From [Erwinia] mediterraneensis (GTDB lineage Bacteria > Pseudomonadota > Gammaproteobacteria > Enterobacterales > Enterobacteriaceae), in assembly GCF_900604315.1 (NCBI RefSeq), contig NZ_LR026978.1:3544013-3608012 (forward strand): 64,000 bases of DNA, written 5' to 3'. Each line of letters starts with the position of its first letter. Within the stretch, counting starts at the first letter, position 1. Shown piece by piece: positions 9,700-19,257 of this stretch. Position numbers and translations under genes: made by a program. The notes beneath the pieces are model-generated. The model ran no database searches. It was not told where the DNA came from and saw nothing but the letters and a program-made list of their open reading frames with translations.

Positions 9700-10584
9700 T
9701 CACCTTTCCGTGTCGTTGATAGCCGGTGCCAGCGCAGGAAAACGTTCCCAAATCGGCTCGACGCCCGCCGGTAACCAAAGCTTGCGGCCCAGTTCGATCC
9801 ACGGGCAGGGTTGATGAAAATCGGACCCCTGGGAAGCGGCAAGTCCATTGTCGCGTGCATACTGCGCCAGCTGACGACGCTCATCAGGCGCCTGCTGACA
9901 TTGCGCCACTTCCATGGCATCTCCGCCGACCTCTTTGAAATGCGCGATCAGGCGCTTCAGCCATTTCGCCGAGAGGCCATAGCGCCCCGGGTGCGCCAGT
10001 ACCGCATAGCCGCCAGAATGATGAATTGCATCAATGGCTTGTTTAATTGTACACCATTGCGGCGGCACATAACCGGTTTTGCCCCGGGCGAGATAATGTT
10101 TGAATACCTGCGCCATGTTCCCAGCGCGGCCGATCTCGATCAGGTAACGGGCAAAGTGACCACGCGTCAGAATGCCGCCTGCCGCCAGACGCTGTGCCCC
10201 TTCCAGCGCATCAGGGATCTGCGCTTTCGCCAGACGTTCTGCAATCAATACGGCACGTGCCTGCCGCGCCGCGCTCTGCGCCGCCAGAAAACTGACCATC
10301 GCCGGGTGAGCCGTAGCGATATTTAAGCCCACAATATGGATTTCATGATTTTCCCAGCAGGTGGAGGCTTCAATGCCAGGCACAATGCTGAGCGGTAGCG
10401 CCAGACGCGCCACGGCTTCCTGAGCCGGGGCCACCCCCGCCACGCAGTCATGATCGGTAATCGCCAGCACCCCGACCCGCATCGTCACTGCGCGTTGTAC
10501 CAGTGCTTCCGGGGTCAATAATCCGTCGGATGCCAGGGTATGGCTGTGTAAATCATAAAGAGGAAAACGTGAAATTTCCGTCAA
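9700..10584 (-). CDS. trpH: TrpH/RNase AM, PHP-domain phosphoesterase
   Basis: PHP-family enzyme (E. coli YciV). It is reported to act as a 3',5'-nucleoside bisphosphate phosphatase and as a 5'-3' exoribonuclease in rRNA 5'-end maturation. Metal-binding motifs are present: DLHSHT near residue 11, AITDHD, HPGRYGLSAKW and GSDFHQP. The start appears to be TTG at 10582-10584: GGGAG stands five bases upstream, and the distance to DLHSHT equals that in E. coli. 294 residues. It diverges from trpL. Confidence 0.93.
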   Translation of the reverse strand: MTEISRFPLYDLHSHTLASDGLLTPEALVQRAVTMRVGVLAITDHDCVAGVAPAQEAVARLALPLSIVPGIEASTCWENHEIHIVGLNIATAHPAMVSFLAAQSAARQARAVLIAERLAKAQIPDALEGAQRLAAGGILTRGHFARYLIEIGRAGNMAQVFKHYLARGKTGYVPPQWCTIKQAIDAIHHSGGYAVLAHPGRYGLSAKWLKRLIAHFKEVGGDAMEVAQCQQAPDERRQLAQYARDNGLAASQGSDFHQPCPWIELGRKLWLPAGVEPIWERFPALAPAINDTER

Positions 10585-10651
10585 GATAACTCCCGCTGAA
10601 TAATATTCTGTCGGGCATGATAACGATTTTGCCTTTCGGTGAAAAAGAGTA

Positions 10652-10687
10652 TTGACTTTTTGCCGCTGAACCAGTTAACTAGTACAC
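10652..10687 (+). promoter_or_regulatory. trp promoter and TrpR operator
   Basis: TTGACT (10652-10657), 17-base spacer, TTAACT (10675-10680). The -10 box lies inside a CCAGTTAACTAGT palindrome, nearly the E. coli trp operator core ACTAGTTAACTAGT. TrpR with bound tryptophan would therefore block polymerase directly, as in E. coli. Confidence 0.88.
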
Positions 10688-10719
10688 AAGTTCAGTTCAC
10701 GGGCAACGGGTATTTCATC

Positions 10720-10803
10720 ATGACAACGCTTAATTCACTGTTAATGGGTTGGTGGCGCGGCTCTCCCGATATCGGGCGACGCTGTCGTGCACAATTTGCT
10801 TAA
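10720..10803 (+). CDS. trpL: trp operon leader peptide
   Basis: A 27-codon ORF starting MTTLNSLLMGWWRGSP. Tandem TGG TGG codons at 10750-10755 act as the tryptophan sensor: a ribosome stalled there favours antitermination. It is nearly twice the length of the 14-residue E. coli leader, extending through the region that forms the early hairpins. It lies 18 bases before the attenuator stem. Confidence 0.9.
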   Translation: MTTLNSLLMGWWRGSPDIGRRCRAQFA

Positions 10804-10821
10804 ACGCTGTGCAGATACCTG

Positions 10822-10849
10822 AGCCCGCCATTAAAGCGGGCTTTTTTTT
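10822..10849 (+). terminator. trp attenuator
   Basis: Stem AGCCCGC/GCGGGCT with a seven-base loop, followed by about eight T. It lies between trpL and trpE and is the 3:4 terminator of the attenuation system. Confidence 0.92.
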
Positions 10850-10872
10850 GAGCGAAATTCAGAGAATTCATC

Positions 10873-12435
10873 ATGGCTAATGCGACACCAGGATTGAAGT
10901 TGATTACCGGCACCGCGCCTTACCGCGAAGATCCGGCAGCAGTATTTCATCAGTTATGCGGATCACGTCCGGCTACCCTGTTGCTGGAATCTGCGGATAT
11001 CGACAGCAAGCGCAACCTGAAAAGCCTGCTGATCGTTGACAGCGCGCTGCGTATTACCGCACTGGGCAATTGCGTCACGGTGCAGGCACTGACGGAAAAT
11101 GGCCGCGCCCTGCTGCCGCTGCTGGATGCGGCGTTGCCGCAGAGCGTCAGAACTGAAGCACGTCCCGATGGCCGTGAGCTCTATTTTCCCCAGACCGAAA
11201 GCGTACAGGATGAAGATTCACGTCTGCAATCGCTGTCAGTATTTGATGCACTGCGCCTGATCCCCACGCTGGTAAGAGTGCCCGAGGATGAGCGTGAAGC
11301 GATGCTGCTGGGTGGACTTTTTGCCTACGACCTGGTGGCGGGTTTTGAAGAGCTGCCTGCGCTGAAAAATGAGCAGAACTGCCCGGATTACTGCTTTTAT
11401 CTGGCAGAAACCTTACTGGTGATCGATCACCAGCAACGCAGCGCCCGTCTGCAGGCCAGCTTGTTTGTGCCTTCAACCAGCGAGTTTCAGCGTTTGCAGG
11501 GCCGCATTGAACAGCTGCACGGCCAGATGCAGCAGCCTGCGCCGGCGCTGCCGGTACAGACCATGGAGCAGATGACGCTGAGCTGTAACCAGAGCGACGA
11601 AGCGTTTGGCCAGATTGTGCGTCGTATGCAAAACGCCATTCGTGTGGGAGAAATCTTCCAGGTGGTGCCGTCGCGTCGTTTCTCGCTGCCCTGTCCTTCG
11701 CCGCTGGCTGCCTATGAGACGCTGAAACACAGCAACCCCAGCCCGTACATGTTCTTTATGCAGGACCGCGACTTCTCCCTGTTCGGCGCCTCGCCCGAGA
11801 GTTCGCTGAAATATGACGCAACATCCCGTCAGATTGAAATCTACCCTATCGCCGGTACCCGTCCACGCGGTCGCCACGCGGATGGCACGCTGGATCGTGA
11901 CCTTGACAGCCGTATTGAACTGGAAATGCGTACCGATCATAAAGAGCTGGCGGAGCATTTGATGCTGGTGGATCTGGCGCGTAACGATCTGGCGCGCATC
12001 TGCGAGCCGGGCAGCCGTTATCTGGCGGACCTGACCAAGGTTGATCGCTACTCCTTTGTCATGCATCTGGTGTCGCGCGTGGTAGGCAAACTGCGTGCGG
12101 ATCTTGATGTACTGCACGCTTACCGCGCCTGCATGAACATGGGCACGCTGAGCGGTGCACCGAAAGTCCGCGCCATGCAGCTGATTGCTGAAGCCGAAGG
12201 TACGCGGCGCGGCAGTTATGGCGGCGCAGTGGGCTATTTCACCGCGCACGGCGATCTGGATACCTGCATCGTGATTCGCTCTGCCTGGGTAGAAAATGGC
12301 GTTGCCACCGTACAGGCGGGTGCCGGTGTGGTGCTTGACTCTGAACCACAGGCGGAAGCGGACGAGAGCCGCAATAAAGCGCGTGCCGTGCTGCGTGCCA
12401 TCGCCACGGCGCACCACTGTAAGGAGATGTTCTGA
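10873..12435 (+). CDS. trpE: Anthranilate synthase component I
   Basis: Converts chorismate to anthranilate using ammonia delivered by TrpG. 520 residues, as in E. coli. The tryptophan feedback site LLLESAD is at residues 36-42; catalytic-domain blocks include [28 protein letters not shown] and [12 protein letters not shown]. It begins 24 bases after the attenuator, and its TGA overlaps the trpG ATG by one base, coupling synthesis of the two subunits. Confidence 0.98.
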   Translation: MANATPGLKLITGTAPYREDPAAVFHQLCGSRPATLLLESADIDSKRNLKSLLIVDSALRITALGNCVTVQALTENGRALLPLLDAALPQSVRTEARPDGRELYFPQTESVQDEDSRLQSLSVFDALRLIPTLVRVPEDEREAMLLGGLFAYDLVAGFEELPALKNEQNCPDYCFYLAETLLVIDHQQRSARLQASLFVPSTSEFQRLQGRIEQLHGQMQQPAPALPVQTMEQMTLSCNQSDEAFGQIVRRMQNAIRVGEIFQVVPSRRFSLPCPSPLAAYETLKHSNPSPYMFFMQDRDFSLFGASPESSLKYDATSRQIEIYPIAGTRPRGRHADGTLDRDLDSRIELEMRTDHKELAEHLMLVDLARNDLARICEPGSRYLADLTKVDRYSFVMHLVSRVVGKLRADLDVLHAYRACMNMGTLSGAPKVRAMQLIAEAEGTRRGSYGGAVGYFTAHGDLDTCIVIRSAWVENGVATVQAGAGVVLDSEPQAEADESRNKARAVLRAIATAHHCKEMF

Positions 12436-13016
12436 TGGCCGATATCCTGCTGCTCGATAATTTCGACTCTTTTACCTATAACCTGGTTGATCAGCTGCGC
12501 ACCTTTGGTCACAACGTGGTGATCTACCGTAATAACGTGCCCGCTGACACTCTGATTGCGAAGCTGGAGAGCATGGAAAATCCGGTACTGATGCTCTCCC
12601 CTGGCCCTGGCGCACCGGCAGATGCGGGCTGTATGCCGGCGCTGCTGCAGAAAATCCGTGGCCGCCTGCCGGTTATCGGTATCTGCCTCGGGCATCAGGC
12701 GATTGTGGAAGCCTATGGCGGTCAGGTCGGCCAGGCGGGCGAAATTCTGCATGGTAAAGCGTCGGCGATTACCCACGATGGCGCCGCGATGTTTGCCGGG
12801 CTGAGCAATCCGCTGCCGGTCGCCCGCTATCACTCGCTGGTCGGCAGCGATATCCCCGCCGGACTGACGGTAAACGCCAGCTTTAACGGCATGGTGATGG
12901 CCGTACGCCACGAGGCCGACCGGGTCTGTGGCTTCCAGTTCCATCCGGAATCCATTCTTACCACTCAGGGCGCACGACTGCTGGAGCAGACGCTGGCCTG
13001 GGCGCTGGCGAAATAA
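12435..13016 (+). CDS. trpG: Anthranilate synthase component II (glutamine amidotransferase)
   Basis: Class I glutaminase that supplies ammonia to TrpE. The nucleophile is C84 in GICLGHQA, with H170 and E172 in FQFHPES completing the triad. It ends at residue 193 as a free-standing protein. In E. coli and Salmonella this domain is fused to TrpD; here a stop and a separate TrpD start intervene, as in Serratia and as I recall for Erwinia/Pantoea. Confidence 0.97.
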   Translation: MADILLLDNFDSFTYNLVDQLRTFGHNVVIYRNNVPADTLIAKLESMENPVLMLSPGPGAPADAGCMPALLQKIRGRLPVIGICLGHQAIVEAYGGQVGQAGEILHGKASAITHDGAAMFAGLSNPLPVARYHSLVGSDIPAGLTVNASFNGMVMAVRHEADRVCGFQFHPESILTTQGARLLEQTLAWALAK

Positions 13017-13029
13017 CAGAGATATGCAC

Positions 13030-14028
13030 ATGCAACCGATACTGGAAAAGCTTTATCAGGCACAGACGCTGAGTCAGGCAGAAAGCCATCAATTGTTCAG
13101 CGCTATTATTACCGGACAACTGGAACCCACACAGCTTGCCGCCGCGTTAATCGCCATGAAAGTGCGTGGCGAGCGCCCGGAAGAGATCGCCGGTGCCGCT
13201 TCGGCGCTGCTGGAAGATGCGAAACCTTTCCCGCGCCCCGATTATGCCTTTGCGGATATTGTCGGCACTGGCGGCGACGGCAGCAACAGCATTAATATCT
13301 CTACCGCCAGCGCCTTTGTGGCCGCCACCTGCGGTCTGAAAGTGGCCAAACACGGCAACCGCAGCGTCTCCAGCAAGTCGGGCTCCTCCGATCTGCTGGC
13401 GGCGTTCGGTATCGATCTCGATATGCCCGCAGAACAGGCACGCCGCGCGCTGGATGAACTTAACGTCTGCTTTCTTTTCGCGCCGCAGTACCACAGCGGT
13501 TTCCGTCATGCGATGCCAGTACGCCAGCAGCTGAAAACGCGTACGCTGTTTAATGTGCTCGGCCCACTGATTAACCCGGCTCGCCCGCCGCTGGCGGTGA
13601 TCGGCGTTTATCATCCGGAACTGGTGCTGCCGATTGCCCAGACCTTGAAAGTGCTCGGCTATCAGCGTGCGGCGGTAGTGCATGGCGGCGGTATGGATGA
13701 AGTGGCGCTACACAGCAACACTCAGGTGGCGGAACTGCGCGAAGGGGAAATCACCAGTTACCAGCTCTCGCCGGAAGATTTCGGTCTTAACTTCCATCCC
13801 AAAGAGGCGCTTGCGGGCGGTACACCGGAAGAAAATCGTGACATTCTCAGCCGTTTGCTCCAGGGTAAAGGCCAGCAGGCGCACGAGGAAGCGGTCGCTA
13901 TCAATGTTGCGATGCTTCTGAAAGTATTCGGTAATGAGGATTTGCGAGACAACGCACAGCGCGCGCTGGCGGCTATTCGTAGCGGTCAGGCATACGAGCG
14001 TGTGGTTGCACTGGCAGCACGAGGATAA
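13030..14028 (+). CDS. trpD: Anthranilate phosphoribosyltransferase
   Basis: Transfers phosphoribosyl from PRPP to anthranilate. The PRPP motif GTGGDG is at residues 79-84, followed by [14 protein letters not shown] choose ATG 13030 because AGAGA lies seven bases upstream and the resulting 332 residues match Serratia TrpD. ATG 13024, two codons earlier, is possible. The open frame reaching back to 12928 overlaps trpG and is not conserved. Confidence 0.95.
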   Translation: MQPILEKLYQAQTLSQAESHQLFSAIITGQLEPTQLAAALIAMKVRGERPEEIAGAASALLEDAKPFPRPDYAFADIVGTGGDGSNSINISTASAFVAATCGLKVAKHGNRSVSSKSGSSDLLAAFGIDLDMPAEQARRALDELNVCFLFAPQYHSGFRHAMPVRQQLKTRTLFNVLGPLINPARPPLAVIGVYHPELVLPIAQTLKVLGYQRAAVVHGGGMDEVALHSNTQVAELREGEITSYQLSPEDFGLNFHPKEALAGGTPEENRDILSRLLQGKGQQAHEEAVAINVAMLLKVFGNEDLRDNAQRALAAIRSGQAYERVVALAARG

Positions 14029-14030
14029 CC

Positions 14031-15392
14031 ATGCAGGAAACCGTACTTCACAAAATTGTTCAGGATAAAGCGGTGTGGGTCGCAGCGCGCAAAGCGCAAC
14101 AGCCGCTGGCCACCTTTCAGGATAAGGTAGAACCTGCCACGCGCAGCTTCTACGCGGCACTGCAGGGACCCCGCACGGCCTTTATTCTGGAGTGTAAAAA
14201 AGCGTCACCTTCGAAAGGGGTGATCCGCGAAGATTTCGATCCGGCGGCCATCGCGGCAGTGTATCGTCATCATGCCTCTGCGGTTTCCGTTCTGACAGAT
14301 GAGAAATATTTTCACGGCAGCTTCGACTTTTTGCCCATCGTCAGTGCAGCCCTGACCCAGCCGGTATTGTGCAAAGATTTTATTATCGACCCTTATCAGA
14401 TCTACCTGGCGCGTTACTATCAGGCGGATGCCATTCTGCTGATGCTGTCGGTGCTGGATGATGAACAGTATCGCGCGCTGGCTGCCGTGGCGCACAGCCT
14501 GAAAATGGGCGTGCTGACCGAAGTCAGCAACGAAGCGGAGCTGGAGCGCGCCATTGCGCTGGAAGCGAAAGTGGTGGGTATCAATAACCGCGATCTGCGT
14601 GACCTCTCCATCGATCTGGAACGTACGCGTCAGCTGGCGCCGCGCCTCTCCCACGGCGTGACGGTGATTAGCGAATCCGGTATTCACAGTTACGCCCAGG
14701 TGCGTGAGCTGAGCCATTACGCCAACGGTTTTCTTATCGGCTCGGCGCTGATGGGCGAAAACGATCTCAACCTGGCAGTGCGCCGTGTTCTGCTGGGTGA
14801 TAACAAGGTCTGCGGCCTGACCCGTGCGGAAGATGCGCGTGCAGCACACGAAGCGGGCGCTATTTATGGCGGTCTGATCTTTGCTGCCGGGTCGCCGCGC
14901 CAGATTACGCTGGAGCAGGCGCAGAGTGTGGTGGCTGCCGCGCCGCTGAACTATGTTGGCGTAGTGCGCAACGCAGAAATCAGTGACGTTGTCACTCTTG
15001 CTGAGACGCTGGCGCTGACAGCGGTGCAGCTGCACGGCGACGAAGACCCTGCATATGTCGCTGCGTTACGTGCGGCGCTGCCTGCTCAGGTAGAGATCTG
15101 GAAAGCGTTGAGTATTGACTCAGCGCTGCCTGCGCGCGACTGGCCGCATGTGGATCGTTATATCTTTGACAACGCCCGGGGTGGTAGCGGTCAGCGTTTT
15201 GACTGGTCGCTGCTGCAGGGGCAGGATTTAAGCAATGTGATGCTGGCAGGCGGACTCAGCGCCGCTAACTGCGTGGAAGCGGCACGGCTGGGCTGTGCGG
15301 GCCTGGATTTTAACTCCGGGGTGGAGTCTGCGCCAGGCATTAAAGATGGCAGCAAACTCGCGGCGGTATTCCGCTCCCTGCGCGCTTATTGA
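14031..15392 (+). CDS. trpCF: Bifunctional indole-3-glycerol phosphate synthase / PRA isomerase
   Basis: Two TIM barrels in one chain, as in E. coli. The N-terminal TrpC half (about residues 1-255; ECKKASPSKGVI, LCKDFIIDPYQI, VGINNRDL) makes indoleglycerol phosphate. The C-terminal TrpF half (KVCGLTRAEDA, VQLHGDED, FDNARGGSGQRFDW) isomerises phosphoribosylanthranilate. 453 residues. It starts two bases after the trpD stop. Confidence 0.98.
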   Translation: MQETVLHKIVQDKAVWVAARKAQQPLATFQDKVEPATRSFYAALQGPRTAFILECKKASPSKGVIREDFDPAAIAAVYRHHASAVSVLTDEKYFHGSFDFLPIVSAALTQPVLCKDFIIDPYQIYLARYYQADAILLMLSVLDDEQYRALAAVAHSLKMGVLTEVSNEAELERAIALEAKVVGINNRDLRDLSIDLERTRQLAPRLSHGVTVISESGIHSYAQVRELSHYANGFLIGSALMGENDLNLAVRRVLLGDNKVCGLTRAEDARAAHEAGAIYGGLIFAAGSPRQITLEQAQSVVAAAPLNYVGVVRNAEISDVVTLAETLALTAVQLHGDEDPAYVAALRAALPAQVEIWKALSIDSALPARDWPHVDRYIFDNARGGSGQRFDWSLLQGQDLSNVMLAGGLSAANCVEAARLGCAGLDFNSGVESAPGIKDGSKLAAVFRSLRAY

Positions 15393-15437
15393 TTGGCAGG
15401 CCCGTCTGTGGCGGGCCGGAAACAGGAAAATGAAAAA

Positions 15438-16628
15438 ATGACCTTACTCAATCCCTATTTTGGCGAATTTGGCGGGATGTATGTCCCGCAGATCCTGATG
15501 CCAGCCTTACAGCAGCTGGAAGAAGCCTTTGTCAGCGCGCAGCGTGACCCGGAATTTCAGGCGGAGTTTGCCGATCTGCTGAAAAACTACGCCGGACGTC
15601 CCACGGCGCTGACGCTCTGCCGTAACCTGACCAAAGGCACCAAAACGCGTCTTTACCTGAAGCGTGAGGATTTGCTACATGGTGGCGCGCATAAAACCAA
15701 CCAGGTGCTGGGTCAGGCTTTGCTGGCTAAACGCATGGGCAAAAATGAGATTATCGCTGAAACCGGTGCCGGTCAGCACGGGGTGGCTTCTGCGCTCGCC
15801 AGCGCCCTGCTGGGCATGAAATGCCGCATCTATATGGGTGCGAAAGATGTGGAGCGCCAGTCGCCCAACGTCTTCCGAATGCGTCTGATGGGTGCTGAGG
15901 TGATCCCGGTACACAGCGGCTCCGCCACGCTGAAAGATGCCTGTAACGAAGCCCTGCGCGACTGGTCAGGCAGCTACGAAACCGCACACTATATGCTGGG
16001 CACCGCCGCCGGTCCGCACCCCTATCCCACCATTGTGCGCGAGTTTCAGCGCATGATCGGGGAGGAGACCAAAGCGCAGATTCTCGGCAAAGAGGGCCGC
16101 CTGCCAGATGCGGTGATCGCCTGTGTTGGTGGCGGCTCTAATGCTATCGGGATGTTTGCCGACTTTATTGACGAAACCGCAGTGGGCCTGATTGGCGTTG
16201 AACCGGCGGGCCACGGTATCGAAACCGGCGAGCACGGGGCGCCACTGAAACATGGCCGCGTAGGTATCTATTTCGGCATGAAAGCGCCGATGATGCAGAC
16301 CGAAGAAGGCCAGATTGAGGAATCTTACTCCATCTCCGCCGGTCTCGATTTCCCGTCCGTGGGGCCACAGCACGCTCACCTCAACAGCACAGGCCGCGCC
16401 GAGTATGTTTCCATCACCGATGATGAAGCAATGGCGGCCTTTAAAGAACTTTGCCGCAGCGAAGGGATCATCCCGGCGCTGGAGTCTTCCCATGCGCTGG
16501 CCCACGCCCTGAAGATGATGCGTGAGAACCCGGACAAAGAGCAGTTGCTGGTGGTTAACCTCTCCGGTCGCGGAGATAAAGACATCTTTACCGTTCACGA
16601 TATCTTAACAGCGAAGGGAGAAATCTGA
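15438..16628 (+). CDS. trpB: Tryptophan synthase beta chain
   Basis: PLP enzyme that condenses indole with serine. The PLP lysine is K86 in [17 protein letters not shown] and the phosphate-binding GGGSNAIG follow. ATG 15438 gives 396 residues starting [13 protein letters not shown], as in E. coli, with AGGA ten bases upstream. The frame also opens at 15393 but adds only an unconserved tail. Its stop overlaps the trpA start by one base. Confidence 0.97.
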   Translation: MTLLNPYFGEFGGMYVPQILMPALQQLEEAFVSAQRDPEFQAEFADLLKNYAGRPTALTLCRNLTKGTKTRLYLKREDLLHGGAHKTNQVLGQALLAKRMGKNEIIAETGAGQHGVASALASALLGMKCRIYMGAKDVERQSPNVFRMRLMGAEVIPVHSGSATLKDACNEALRDWSGSYETAHYMLGTAAGPHPYPTIVREFQRMIGEETKAQILGKEGRLPDAVIACVGGGSNAIGMFADFIDETAVGLIGVEPAGHGIETGEHGAPLKHGRVGIYFGMKAPMMQTEEGQIEESYSISAGLDFPSVGPQHAHLNSTGRAEYVSITDDEAMAAFKELCRSEGIIPALESSHALAHALKMMRENPDKEQLLVVNLSGRGDKDIFTVHDILTAKGEI

Positions 16629-17431
16629 TGGATCGTTATGATCGCTTGTTTCAACGTTTAGCGGCCAACAAAGAAGGCGCTTTTGTGCCTTTCGTTACCC
16701 TTGGCGATCCCTCTCCCGCGCTCTCCCTGCAGGTTATTGACGCCCTGGTGGAAGGCGGCGCGGATGCGCTGGAACTGGGAATTCCCTTCTCCGATCCACT
16801 GGCGGACGGCCCTACTATTCAGAGCGCCACGCTGCGTGCTTTCGCGGCCGGTACTACCACGGCGCAATGCTTCGAAATACTGGCGGCGGTGCGGGAAAAA
16901 TATCCGGAATTACCCATTGGCCTGCTGATGTATGCCAACCTGGTGTTCAATAAGGGGATCGACAACTTTTATGCTCAGTGCGCTGCGGTCGGCGTGGACT
17001 CTGTGCTGGTTGCCGATGTGCCGGTGGAAGAGTCAGCGCCCTTCCGTCAGGCGGCGATGCGCCACCAGATTGCGCCTATCTTTATCTGCCCGCCTAACGC
17101 TAATGACGATCTGTTGCGGGAAATCGCTTCTCATGGCCGTGCTTACACCTACCTGCTGTCGCGCGCCGGGGTAACCGGTGCCGAGAATCGCGCCAGCATG
17201 CCATTACAGCATCTGGTTACCAAACTGCGTGAATACCATGCCGCGCCGCCGTTGCAGGGCTTTGGTATCTCTGAACCCGGTCAGGTGAAAGAGGCAGTGG
17301 CGGCCGGTGCAGCGGGTGCGATTTCCGGCTCTGCAATTGTGAAGATCATTGAACGTCACCATAACCAGCCGGACGTGATGCTGGCTGAGCTGAAAAACTT
17401 TGTCAGCACCCTGAAAGCAGCTACGCGCTGA
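16628..17431 (+). CDS. trpA: Tryptophan synthase alpha chain
   Basis: Cleaves indole-3-glycerol phosphate to indole, which is channelled to TrpB. Catalytic E49 ([11 protein letters not shown]) and D60 are present, and the phosphate-binding GFGISEPGQ lies further on. 267 residues. It is coupled to trpB by a TGATG overlap and is the last gene of the operon. Confidence 0.97.
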   Translation: MDRYDRLFQRLAANKEGAFVPFVTLGDPSPALSLQVIDALVEGGADALELGIPFSDPLADGPTIQSATLRAFAAGTTTAQCFEILAAVREKYPELPIGLLMYANLVFNKGIDNFYAQCAAVGVDSVLVADVPVEESAPFRQAAMRHQIAPIFICPPNANDDLLREIASHGRAYTYLLSRAGVTGAENRASMPLQHLVTKLREYHAAPPLQGFGISEPGQVKEAVAAGAAGAISGSAIVKIIERHHNQPDVMLAELKNFVSTLKAATR

Positions 17432-17438
17432 GTTCCCG

Positions 17439-17476
17439 ATGCCTTACCTGCGGGTAAGGCATGATTTTTCTGCTTT
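17439..17476 (+). terminator. trp operon terminator
   Basis: Ten-base-pair stem ATGCCTTACC/GGGTAAGGCAT with a TGC loop, followed by TTTTT and a second T-run, eight bases after trpA. Confidence 0.88.
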
Positions 17477-17575
17477 TTTACAGCTCCGGTTTGTACATTT
17501 CCTCTCTTCTGCACCACACTTTAAGCGCGCCGTTATGGTGACGACGCACGACATTGTGAGACAGGGAGAAAAGCC

Positions 17576-17890
17576 ATGAAATTATTCAAAGTCTTTGCAG
17601 GTATGCTGGCTGCGGCAGTGATGGCGCTGACGCTGAGTGCCTGTGCCCCCACCTCAACGCAGGAAGGTACCGGTGGCTATATTGATGACACCGTGATTAC
17701 AACCAAAGTCAAAGCTGAACTGCTGAAAGAGGATACGTTGAAATCGACAGAAATTAACGTGGAAACCTTTAAAGGACGTGTGCAGCTGAGCGGTTTTGTC
17801 TCTTCACCGCAGATGGCGAGCCGTGCGGTAGAAGTGACCCGTCAGGTGAAAGGCGTAAAAGCCGTAACCAATAATATGCAAATCAAGTAA
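17576..17890 (+). CDS. BON-domain lipoprotein
   Basis: Small envelope lipoprotein of 104 residues. The signal peptide ends in LTLSAC (lipobox, Cys near residue 23). A single BON domain follows (IDDTVITTKVKAELL, VQLSGFVSSPQMASRAVEV, VKGVKAVTNNMQ). BON domains bind phospholipid or envelope surfaces, and relatives such as OsmY are stress-induced, so an osmotic or envelope-stress role is plausible but inferred. A GGGAG site precedes the ATG. It occupies the trpA-ompW interval, where E. coli has yciEFG. Confidence 0.85.
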   Translation: MKLFKVFAGMLAAAVMALTLSACAPTSTQEGTGGYIDDTVITTKVKAELLKEDTLKSTEINVETFKGRVQLSGFVSSPQMASRAVEVTRQVKGVKAVTNNMQIK

Positions 17891-17896
17891 GCCTCC

Positions 17897-17925
17897 AGCC
17901 GGGCCGGCGCTGCACCGGCCCGGCT
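17897..17925. terminator. Bidirectional hairpin between the BON lipoprotein gene and ompW
   Basis: Eleven-base-pair G+C stem AGCCGGGCCGG/CCGGCCCGGCT with a seven-base loop, centred between convergent genes. T-runs are weak. Confidence 0.6.
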
Positions 17926-17934
17926 GTTGTCCCC

Positions 17935-18573
17935 TCAGAAACGATAGCCCGCGCCAAAAAAGAATACCCAGGGATCAATACGCGTATTGATATTCTGCTG
18001 CTGGCCGTTCGCTTTGAATTTCACTTCCGTATCGATATCCATATACCAGAGCGAGGCGTTCAGCATCCAGTCGCGGTTAATCTGATAGTCCAGCCCCACC
18101 TGTCCGGCAACGCCCCAGGAATCCTTCACGCTGAGGTCGCTCAGGCCAGCATCACGCCCGGTCTGGTTAAAGTCGCTGTCAAAGAAGGTGGTGTAGTTAA
18201 TCCCGACGCCCACATAGGGACGTACCGCGCTGCGGCTGTCAAAAAAGTAGTACTGCGCCATCAGGGTCGGCGGCAGCTGGCGCACCGTGGCCAGGGTACC
18301 GGTGGCAGCCAGTCCCACTTTATGGCGGAACGGCGTGGCGGCCAGCAGCTCAACGCCGATATTGTCGGTCGCCATATAGGTAAAGGTTAAGCCGAGCTGG
18401 GTATTGTTGCTGACGTCAAATCCCCCCAGCCCCAATACATTGTCAGAGCCTTCCGTGGGCCGGACCGTGGCAGAGCCCGCACGCATAAAGAAATCGCCGG
18501 CCTGGTGCGCCAGTGCCATACCCGGTAAAAGCAGCGCTATCGCGGCCGCCAGTGCAGTCCTTTTCATATTCAC
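17935..18573 (-). CDS. ompW: Outer membrane protein OmpW
   Basis: Eight-stranded beta-barrel outer-membrane channel for small hydrophobic compounds. 212 residues with a signal peptide ending ALA-HQAGDFFMRAGSATVRP. The barrel has the family LMAQYYFFDSRSAVRPYVGVGINYT and the C-terminal aromatic GAGYRF. An exact FNR box lies 114 bases upstream, in keeping with known anaerobic induction of E. coli ompW. Confidence 0.96.
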   Translation of the reverse strand: MNMKRTALAAAIALLLPGMALAHQAGDFFMRAGSATVRPTEGSDNVLGLGGFDVSNNTQLGLTFTYMATDNIGVELLAATPFRHKVGLAATGTLATVRQLPPTLMAQYYFFDSRSAVRPYVGVGINYTTFFDSDFNQTGRDAGLSDLSVKDSWGVAGQVGLDYQINRDWMLNASLWYMDIDTEVKFKANGQQQNINTRIDPWVFFFGAGYRF

Positions 18574-18686
18574 CCCTTGTCAGAGAAAATGGAGATTACG
18601 CTAAAAAATTCTGGCGACAGATTTAACGCGAAACGCGGCAAAAATCACGCAGAACATCCTGCATAAAAGGTTTAATAAACAGTGGG

Positions 18687-18700
18687 TTGATTTAGATCAA
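18687..18700 (-). promoter_or_regulatory. FNR box upstream of ompW
   Basis: TTGATTTAGATCAA matches the FNR consensus TTGAT-N4-ATCAA exactly. If it is a class II site at -41.5, ompW transcription would start near 18652, about 80 bases before the ATG. Confidence 0.75.
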
Positions 18701-18812
18701 CGTTGCCAGATCTCAGGGTTGAAAAAATCCGCTTGCGCAGATTCAGCGGCTTGATTATTTTGCTGTTCCCCGGTGATTTTGGTTCGATGCCTCAGGAGTG
18801 GCGGGCGATCAA

Positions 18813-19229
18813 ATGAGCAATAACCTTAACCCTTGTATGAGCTGTGGCGCCTGCTGCGCCCACTTTCGTGTTTCTTTCTACTGGGCTGAAGCGGATGATG
18901 CTGGCGGGAAGGTCCCTGCTGCGCTGACGGAGCCGCTGAACCTGTTTATGCGCAATATGCGCGGCACAAACGCGTCTACACCGCGCTGTGTCGCGCTGCA
19001 GGGCGAGGTGGGCGGCTGCGTCTCCTGTGGCATTTATGATCAGCGTCCCACGCCCTGTCGCGATTTCATGATGTCTGGCGAAAACGGTGTTCACAACGAC
19101 GCCTGCGATCGTGCCCGCGCGCGTTATGGCCTGCCGCCGCTGTCTGCCGCCTCTCTGCCTGTCATAACTGAAAGTTATGTAAGTCTGGGTGCCAGCAGCC
19201 CACCAGAACATGTACAATCGCCGGGTTAA
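18813..19229 (+). CDS. YkgJ-family cysteine-cluster protein
   Basis: Small protein of about 138 residues with a family-typical cysteine pattern: [17 protein letters not shown] at the start, then [25 protein letters not shown] and NDACDRAR. The family is predicted to chelate zinc or iron-sulfur; the function is unknown. I choose ATG 18813 because conservation begins there. The AGGAG at 18794 is 14 bases away, so GTG 18798 cannot be excluded. The stop codon lies inside the following terminator palindrome. Confidence 0.85.
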   Translation: MSNNLNPCMSCGACCAHFRVSFYWAEADDAGGKVPAALTEPLNLFMRNMRGTNASTPRCVALQGEVGGCVSCGIYDQRPTPCRDFMMSGENGVHNDACDRARARYGLPPLSAASLPVITESYVSLGASSPPEHVQSPG

Positions 19230-19242
19230 TTAACCCGGTTTT
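19221..19242 (+). terminator. Terminator containing a stop codon
   Basis: CCGGGTTAATTAACCCGG is an 18-bp perfect palindrome followed by TTTT. The TAA stop of the cysteine-cluster gene (19227-19229) is inside it, so the terminator shares sequence with the last codons. Confidence 0.75.
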
Positions 19243-19257
19243 CCTCAAGGAGTGTAC

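Noticed and set aside
11473-12417. 314-codon ORF antisense to trpE
   Set aside because: Shadow of a G+C-rich, codon-biased gene; no ribosome binding site or recognisable domain.
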